Shown one piece after another: positions 7,127 through 12,879 of a DNA stretch of 12,879 nucleotides (the stretch's first letter is position 1; each line of letters begins with the position of its first letter). The DNA is from Flavobacteriales bacterium. Lineage in GTDB: Bacteria; Bacteroidota; Bacteroidia; Flavobacteriales_F; PHOS-HE28. The position numbers and the translations under genes are program-made. Location of the stretch: contig JADJVC010000011.1 of NCBI GenBank assembly GCA_016710685.1, positions 1 through 12,879 on the forward strand, read 5' to 3'. A model generated the notes under the pieces. The model searched no databases. It worked only from the letters and a program-made list of their open reading frames with translations, and had not been told where the DNA came from.

Positions 7127-10100
7127 TGTCGAATGATCAGGTTCTTGGTGTGCAACGTCCGTGACCCTTCCACCAATTGAATGGAATAGCTGCCAGGTGC
7201 AAGTTCACGCGTGTCAAAGACCAATTGCTGTTGTTCGTTCGACACGATCAAGCGCTGAAGGGTGCGACCTGTAATGTCTTGGACCAGAATGGCGGCTTGT
7301 TGCGCTGGGCCTCAAGATCCACCTCGAACACCACGTAGTTACTAGCTGGGTTGGGGAACATGCGCAAACTTGAGGTTTCAAGGATGAGACCCTCCTGTCC
7401 CTTTGCCTTGAGCGATTTCCGGCGTGCCGCCATCGCCACCCGAAAGCGGTGCTCGACATTTGTTGTAGTGGAAGCACAAGATATTCTGCGCCCAGGTGGC
7501 CGGTCGGTCTCGTTGGTCGTTGATGATGGCGACCAATTGATCCTGCTCAGAAACAGTCAACTGGCCGCTGCTCCGCCCAGCAGCGTAGATCGGTGCGAAG
7601 AAATCGATCACGGCCAACATGCGGTAACGCTCACCTTCCTGCTTGTCCCTCAACTCGTGTTCTTCTGGCAGGTCTTCAATTACTGATCTTGCATTCTCAA
7701 ATTCACCTTGGTGCATGTACGTTAGCGCTTCGGCGTATCGCGCAGCCGGTGTGCGGATCTGCTGCCACACCCAACGCAGGCTATCCACATGGTCGATGCT
7801 GTCGTTCTGGTAGTAGTTCTTAAGCAAGTTGGCCTGCTGCGTCATTTCGCCATGGTGGTGGGCCATGGTGCTTTCCAACTGGGTACGGAATGTTTTCGTA
7901 TCCCAACTGGCCTCGATGTTGTTGATCGGCGATTCCGGCATCGGCGTTTGGGCCTCATAGCGTAGCCATTTCACGAAGCCTTCGCTCTTTGGTGGCATCG
8001 GGGTTGGCGATGCATACCTCTGCTTTGATGGCCACTGGCAGGAAGGGTTTGTTCACCATTTCCTTTAGCACCTTCACGGTGAGGTAAGGACTCTTCTCTA
8101 ACAAAGAGGCGCGCAAGGCCCACACCTCTTCCGGCCAGCTTTGTTCCACTTCCTCCACCATTTCGTCGGTGCTCCCGCCATCGATCAACTGCTTGTACAA
8201 ATAGGCACTGTTGGTGTAATCCGTGCCCTGTTGTTGCATTCCCGATACCAAGGGGCCAGGATCGGTGCTGGGGTAGGCCACCAACTTCACGTTGCGCGAA
8301 GCACAGTTGTTATTGGGACGTAGCACTGGCAGGCCGTTGTAGTTGTCCGTTACGATCACCCCGTCGGTCACGTAGACCGGTTCATTCGGTGTTTGGGGTG
8401 TTTGCCACCAATAGGTCAAGGCATTGGCTTCGCTATTGGTATTTCGAACGTCCCAATTTGTAGAGATCCGGTCGAATCCGTTATCAGCAGCACGCTCCAA
8501 GCGACCCTGATTCGTTCTGATCGTTTGATCTGGATAGCTACTCTCATCGATGTCCACCCTTCGGCTCCACAAATTCGTCTTATTGTCGTCGTTGTCGTTG
8601 CATTGGAAGTGGAGGCCGATGTAGGCCCGTGCATTCTCGTCCGCACAGATCCCCTCACCTACAAAGCCCGCATCCAGGTTGTGGGCATCGTTGTGAAAGA
8701 CCATGTCGTTGTGGCCACCGGAGTATCGATCACTAAACCTTCGCTCGGTTCAGGTCCCACCTTCCAGAAGCTGTTTCCCTCGATCAGAAAGCCATAGCCT
8801 TGGGTAGAATAAATGGTTCTATGAAAGCCATCCCAATTGGGAAATTCAATTGGATTTGTCAAATCGACATCCCTTCCACCCACTTCGAACTTGTTATCCA
8901 ACACCTTGAAGCCCAAGACACCCTCGCTGTAGATGCCGCAGACGTTGTTGGTGAATTCGGTGTTCTCCACATGGAAGGTGTTCGTGGTCATGAAGCTTTG
9001 TGTAGCATGGATGGCATGGTCCAAGCCAATGAATTCCGATGGCACCTTCCAGATCTCGGGGCATGGATTAGGCTGTGGACCAGGAGCGAGGCAGCGAGCC
9101 TTTACTGTGAATTTGGCATCGAGTGTTCCAATACCGTATCCAAGCTTGTGGCTCTCGGTAATGGAGGTCTGCGCGTTCTCGAATTTGCAACCGGAGAAGG
9201 TCACACCGCTTACTTCCCACATGGATACGTGGTTGTGGAAATCATCGCCACCACGGTAGTGGTCGTCCACGGTGAAGGTGGTGTTGTGGAAGAACGAGCG
9301 GTTGCTAACAGGGTGGGCGGAAGCACCGATCGTGTTTTGGTACTTCAGGAATTCCACTGCCCGCCTGTTGTTCTTGAACACACCGCCGTATGAGCGAACC
9401 ACGCCACCGAAGGTGCCGTAGGTAGTTCCTTGTTTCATGGCGATGGCATTCCGCGCGTGCTCAATGGTTCCGCCGTTCCGGAGTTCGACATAACCTTGGT
9501 GCGCGAAGTCGCGGTAGGTGCCGTCAACAGTGGCACCCCATTGGTTCTGCGTGTTGTCGCCCCAAACTTCTATGCCGGTCCAGAAGGAGTCGTAGTATAC
9601 GTCATTTGTCAGCATACCCCCGTCAATGATTAGTTGCGCTCCTGGTTCAACGATCACTTTGGTGCCGGGAACGAATTGTAACTCACATTTAACGGTGAGC
9701 TTGGCACCCGATCTAATAACGAGGTCTTGGTATAACTTCATGCTGAAGTCCCAGACTTCATCATGTTCAACCACAACTGGAGCAGTGCCATATCCAGTCA
9801 TGTAGTCACGCATAGAATAACCTGAGTTGTGGAAATTTTCCATCACAGTGCTGCGATGCATGATTCCCATTTGCAGCGCGGAGGCATGGTCTGTGCCTCC
9901 AACGCTCGTCATTAAATTGTTGTTGATGTCCGGAATTAGGCAGACTGGACAAGACGTGCCACAAGTATTTGTTGTGTCGAATACATCCCAAAGAAAATCA
10001 GAACGGGTTGTGTTACATGTTGAGACCATCCGGAACTGTAAATGTGCCATAGGTCGAATCCGTGTCCAATCTCGTGGGTCCAATGTTCTGAAAGCCACCA

Positions 10101-10702
10101 GTCATGTGGACTGGAATCGTACTGCATTCCTTGTTTGAAGTAGGTTCCAATTGAACCGCTGTGATGAAAATCCTCAACCCTACTTGTGTCATCTTGTTGG
10201 TTCACGCCATAGGACCCCCTAAAAATGTGTATGTTGAGGGCTTTGGTCCGTGATGGAAATAGGCTGTCCAAGTATGCATCAAGGTCGGCGGTGTGGTTGT
10301 AACTCGACGGGTCATCTCCACCATAGAAATAGGCTGAGTCAGTTGTTGGGTCTGGGTAGAAATAGATGCTATCCAATTGGATGCGAATCTTAGAACTTGG
10401 AAGAAAAGGTACTGGGTAGCTTAGTCCAGGGGACCCGCCGGACTATTGTTCCAATAGTTATTATCGACCCATACGAATATCGAATCGCGGATCCGCGAAA
10501 TGGTCGTGGGCGTGTTCGTCATGTTTCCTGTTCCGTCTGCTCGTTGCCAAATATTCAAGTTGACATGCAAGGTTTTGACCGGGGTGAAAGGTATCCACTC
10601 ATCAGGGATCCCGTCTGTTGTGTTGGCGATCTTGGGCTCGGGATTCGTGCAATAGACTGTTCGGTTGCAATCCACTTGTTCTCTGCCTACGTGGCTGCAG
10701 GT
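7123..10702 (-). CDS. Large secreted metzincin-like protein: metalloprotease domain, right-handed beta-helix, helical domain, T9SS sorting domain (frameshifted)
   Basis: About 1,190 residues are pieced from six frames. The 5' end is unresolved: the frame opens at 10702, but no signal peptide is recognised. The N-terminal part (10675-10430) contains TPVKTLHVNLNIWQRADGTG and IFVWVDNNYWNNSP. The zinc site follows, WTHEIGHGFDLWHIY (about 10085-10040). It fits HExxHxxxxxH of metzincins such as M43 pappalysin-like peptidases, with Asp where Gly is usual. A Cys-rich loop and NNNLMTSVGG (about 9918-9890) could supply the Met-turn. From about 9750 to 8660 a right-handed parallel beta-helix is evident (AQLIIDGGML, YVELRNGGTIEHARNAIAM, VSGVTFSGCKFENAQTS). 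A helical region (about 8200-7460) includes TPAARYAEALTYMHQGEFEN and WAQNILCFHYNKC. The end is a sorting domain with SLRMFPNPASNYVVFEVDL, then RELAPGSYSIQLVEG, finishing NLIIRQ at TGA 7123-7125. Frames change near 10430, 10035, 8730, 7990, 7430 and 7290. A role in surface proteolysis or adhesion is inferred. Confidence 0.88.
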
Positions 10703-12151
10703 CTAACGTATCTCCCGCAGTCCCAACCGTTCTGGCCGGCTCGTTCAGTAATCAGGAGGGTTGGCATGCGCCAGAATGACAACGCGGGAGTAAATCGGAT
10801 GCGAGAGCTTATTAGCCCAACATACCATCGATGGCCCCAGCATTTGTCAGCGGCCCGATACAAGGTAGTGCAGAATTCGTCACGGGGATGGGGCTCGCGA
10901 AATGCTGCAGGCTAATCAGCAGTGTGGCGGTGGCTTCGGAACCAACCGCCGATTGCGCCAAGTTCAGTCCGTTCTCCCTCGCTTATGGAACGGTGCAATC
11001 TCCTACGCAGATGAAGTCCTCTTCTTCACCCGGTCCATGTACGGGTTGCTTTTCGCAGGGCTCAGGTGATGTCGATCGCACAATGGTGACGATCTCCTTG
11101 AGCTGCTCTCCTGGAAAGCTGGGGTACACTGTCGCGCGAGACAACAACCACCTTCTACAGTCGCCGGACCTTCGATCCCAGCGCGCTTGTTGCTGGTACC
11201 GCCTTTGAGCACGCGCGTGCTCGGTGCCTTGGGGAGAGTCACTTCCAGTTCCACCGTTTTAGGGGCGCTGGCGAACCGATAGAAACGAAGGCCTGGTCCA
11301 TCTGCGAATGCCGGCGAAGCCTGGCATACCGGGCTTGCGCAGCAGGTGCGCGCTGGTGAGCGAGAGATCCGTTTCCTCCTTCATGAACTTGAAGGCATCG
11401 CCAAATAAACGCACGCCGTGGGGTACACACAGCTACCAGTGCCCAGCTCCACGGGACGAAGCCAGTGGGCCTCCACGCCAGTTCTACCAGAGGGATGTGC
11501 GGTTCTGCTCGAAGGTGGTCTGGTCCATGCAGCCACAGGGCCAGGGGTTCTCGCCTTCGCCGGTAAGAAGTATTGCAGTTCGTGGATCCACTTCGACGTG
11601 GCTGCAGCTAACTTCCGAGTCCCAGCCGTCCTGCCGCTGCGTTCAGTAAGCTGCAGTGTAACTCGGATAAGAGCTTTCGCTGCTGGTCCGGTCGATTTGT
11701 ACGATACAAGGCAGAATCGTCTGCACATCTTGCCGCTCAGTCCGCCGCTTAGAACGCGCGCAGACCCTATTCACCCGGTCCATGGCGTGGCGATCGATGC
11801 CAATTCCATCAGCTGGCAGATGGCGCCATCTCTACAGTCGACACCTGGATCCCTTTCACGTCGTGCCGGTGTAGGCCCCGCTGACCGCAGAAGATGGCCT
11901 GGTCGAAACCACCTTGAGACTTTTGTTCGCCCGCTCGAAGGTGGTCTGGTCCAGCACACGAGGTTCTCGCCTTCGCGGTAGAGGTAGCAGTTCGCGGGCC
12001 AGACTCCGCTGCGAAAGCGGTGCTCTTCTTCAGCTTGCCGTGGAGTGGCACTTTGCCTTTGGATCCGGCGCGCGATGGTCTGCGTGATGTCCCATTGAAA
12101 CGGATGTAAGCGGGGGAACTGGAAGGGCCCATGAGACTTTTGTTCGCCCGC
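10676..12151 (-). repeat. Degenerate tandem direct-repeat region of unresolved coding content
   Basis: At least two collinear diverged copies lie head to tail: A at about 10676-11585 and a shorter B at about 11586-11990. A partial third may lie at about 11990-12151. Matching anchors keep the same order with steadily shrinking offsets: 10689/11596, 10742/11640, 10856/11702, 11025/11770, 11155/11832, 11290/11896, 11507/11933 and 11546/11962. The 21 bases at 11507-11527 are identical to 11933-11953. The 20 bases at 11915-11934 are identical to 12132-12151. Minus-strand frames give peptide scraps such as EGENPWPCGCMDQTTFEQ, LDQTTFERANKSL, FGDAFKFMKEETDLSLTSAH and PKTVELEVTLPKAPSTRVL, but no frame stays open for long. 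I do not recognise the protein. It may be repeated domains of an upstream gene damaged by indels, or an assembly artefact. Confidence 0.55.
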
Positions 12152-12309
12152 GCAATGGGGCCTTGTGGTAGAGAGGTCGCGAATTTAGGGTTTTGGGTGG
12201 ATGGGTTGCGGGCGATGGACCTGGGAGTTCATTTCAAACGTGAATGGACGTATGAACGGGAATCCGAAGTATTCCAGTTCAGATTCGTTTCGACCGCCTC
12301 ACCTGAAAC
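12152..12309. other. Gap with no supported gene
   Basis: Both strands are interrupted by stops, and no motif or hairpin stands out. It lies between the small basic gene and the repeat region, and may hold the promoter or leader of whatever the repeat region encodes. Confidence 0.3.
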
Positions 12310-12476
12310 TTACCAGGCATCGCGCATGCGCCTTACCTTCATCCAAGGCCCATTCGCTCAGACCGGGTCGCTCCGGCATACTTCTTCGCATCCAAAAGTT
12401 TCCACGGACGCTTGGTCGGACTTGTCTGCTTGACCTTAACGGGACGTTTGGTGGGCTTCTTCGCGGTCTTTCCCAT
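12310..12476 (-). CDS. Small Lys-rich protein, possible antitoxin-like or regulatory protein (one frameshift)
   Basis: The ATG at 12474-12476 opens MGKTAKKPTKRPVKVKQTSP, a Lys/Thr/Pro-rich tail, followed by TKRPWKLLDAKKYAGA. After one frame change near 12360 the frame reads MKVRRMRDAW and stops at TAA 12310-12312. About 55 residues result. A basic tail, a KLLDxKKYxG-like block and a terminal MRDxW resemble small Bacteroidota antitoxin-type proteins as I remember them, but I cannot check this, and no toxin gene is recognisable next to it. It lies 68 bases downstream of the ABC ATPase gene on the same strand. It could equally be an unrelated basic protein. Confidence 0.42.
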
Positions 12477-12544
12477 GCCCTAAAGATAAGGCGAGGCCCA
12501 TCTGTGGATCATTCCGATGGTTTCGAAATAAGAGGGCGGTCACT

Positions 12545-12879
12545 TCAGGCCGCCCATTTCCACAGTCGATGAGCAGAAGTCACGCGTTCTGTGCCTGTTT
12601 GCTCGCCACCACAACGGTGCGGTCGGCCATGCTCATGCACGCGGGCGCGGAACCACGCAACAGCATCCGCATCCAAGTTGCTGCCCGGTTCGTCTAGGAG
12701 TAGGAGCGGGGTGTCGCTCAAAATGGCAAGGGCCAATTTCAAGCGCTGTTTCATGCCACTGCTGAAGTGCTGCACCGGTTTCTCCAGTGCCTGTTCCAAG
12801 TACGCGATGCGGGCCACATCCTGCACACCAAGCCCTGCACGCAAGGGCTTGAACCGGCGGTGGAAATCGATGGTCTGCA
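12545..12879 (-). CDS. ABC transporter ATP-binding protein, C-terminal part (start outside window)
   Basis: Nucleotide-binding subunit of an ABC transporter, cut by the window edge. It keeps the second half of the ATPase. The signature is FSSGMKQRLKLALAILSDTP (LSGGQ variant FSSGM, about 12765-12705). The Walker B strand is LLLLDEP, and the D-loop is GSNLDADAVAWF. After two small frame changes near 12625 and 12595, the frame reads DRTVVVAS and finishes SAHRLWKWAA at TGA 12545-12547. Walker A lies outside. The FSSGMKQRLKLALA form is typical of compact CcmA/YtrB-like ATPases of Bacteroidota that pair with a separate membrane subunit. The substrate cannot be inferred. The position where the H-loop His normally sits reads Ser in VVVAS, though indels make this spot unsafe. 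Confidence 0.9.
   Translation of the reverse strand, partial: QTIDFHRRFKPLRAGLGVQDVARIAYLEQALEKPVQHFSSGMKQRLKLALAILSDTPLLLLDEPGSNLDADAVAWFRARVHEHGRPHRCGGEQTGTERVTSAHRLWKWAA

Noticed and set aside
10831..11208. 125-residue plus-strand frame rich in Ser, Cys and Gly
   Set aside because: Its composition is unlike the real genes, it has no motif, and the direct repeats cross its boundaries. A PAAR-like protein was considered, but the match was not convincing.
11418..11981. 187-residue plus-strand frame within the repeat region
   Set aside because: It has no recognisable domain and no signal sequence, and its neighbours are all on the minus strand. It is open probably by chance in GC-rich repeated DNA, although the true coding strand here is not proven.
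10676..12151. CRISPR array
   Set aside because: The repeats are few, diverged and hundreds of bases apart, without regular spacers.

Overview
The window looks like a chromosomal stretch from a member of the Bacteroidota, probably an environmental Flavobacteriales-type organism with fairly high GC. The main evidence is a run of secreted proteins that end in type IX secretion system (T9SS, Por) C-terminal sorting domains. Such domains are essentially confined to this phylum. A lipid A gene (lpxD) and an O-antigen/exopolysaccharide pair also show a Gram-negative envelope.

Layout. The plus strand carries two genes at the left edge: the C-terminal part of a Wzz/GNVR-type chain-length determinant (1-570), then an O-antigen ligase/polymerase (574-2020). 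A 134-base convergent gap with a long-range inverted repeat follows. Everything else recognisable is on the minus strand and is read right to left. It starts with the end of an ABC transporter ATPase (12545-12879) and a small basic protein (12310-12476). Next is a poorly resolved stretch of about 1.6 kb containing degenerate tandem direct repeats (about 10676-12151). A metzincin/beta-helix secreted protein follows (7123 to about 10702), then a delta-60-repeat secreted protein (5652-7126), a third T9SS cargo protein (4760-5655), and an orphan T9SS sorting-domain remnant (4390-4746). A strong hairpin (4336-4377) comes next, then lpxD (3388-4304) and an RsbU/SpoIIE-type PP2C phosphatase (2155-3383).

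How the genes relate. The three complete T9SS cargo genes overlap by ATGA stop/start tetranucleotides, so they look translationally coupled and are probably co-expressed cell-surface or secreted proteins. lpxD and the phosphatase are 4 bases apart and form a second unit, possibly separated from the cargo unit by the hairpin. The Wzz and ligase genes are 3 bases apart and act in surface polysaccharide assembly.

Data quality. Almost every gene is split by single-base frameshifts, although the protein sequence continues smoothly in the next frame. This pattern suits uncorrected long-read indel errors better than true pseudogenes. Gene spans below therefore join several frames, and internal breaks are described. 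Indels are densest at 1-2000 and 10700-12300, where calls are weakest. I saw no tRNA, rRNA, CRISPR array or transposase.
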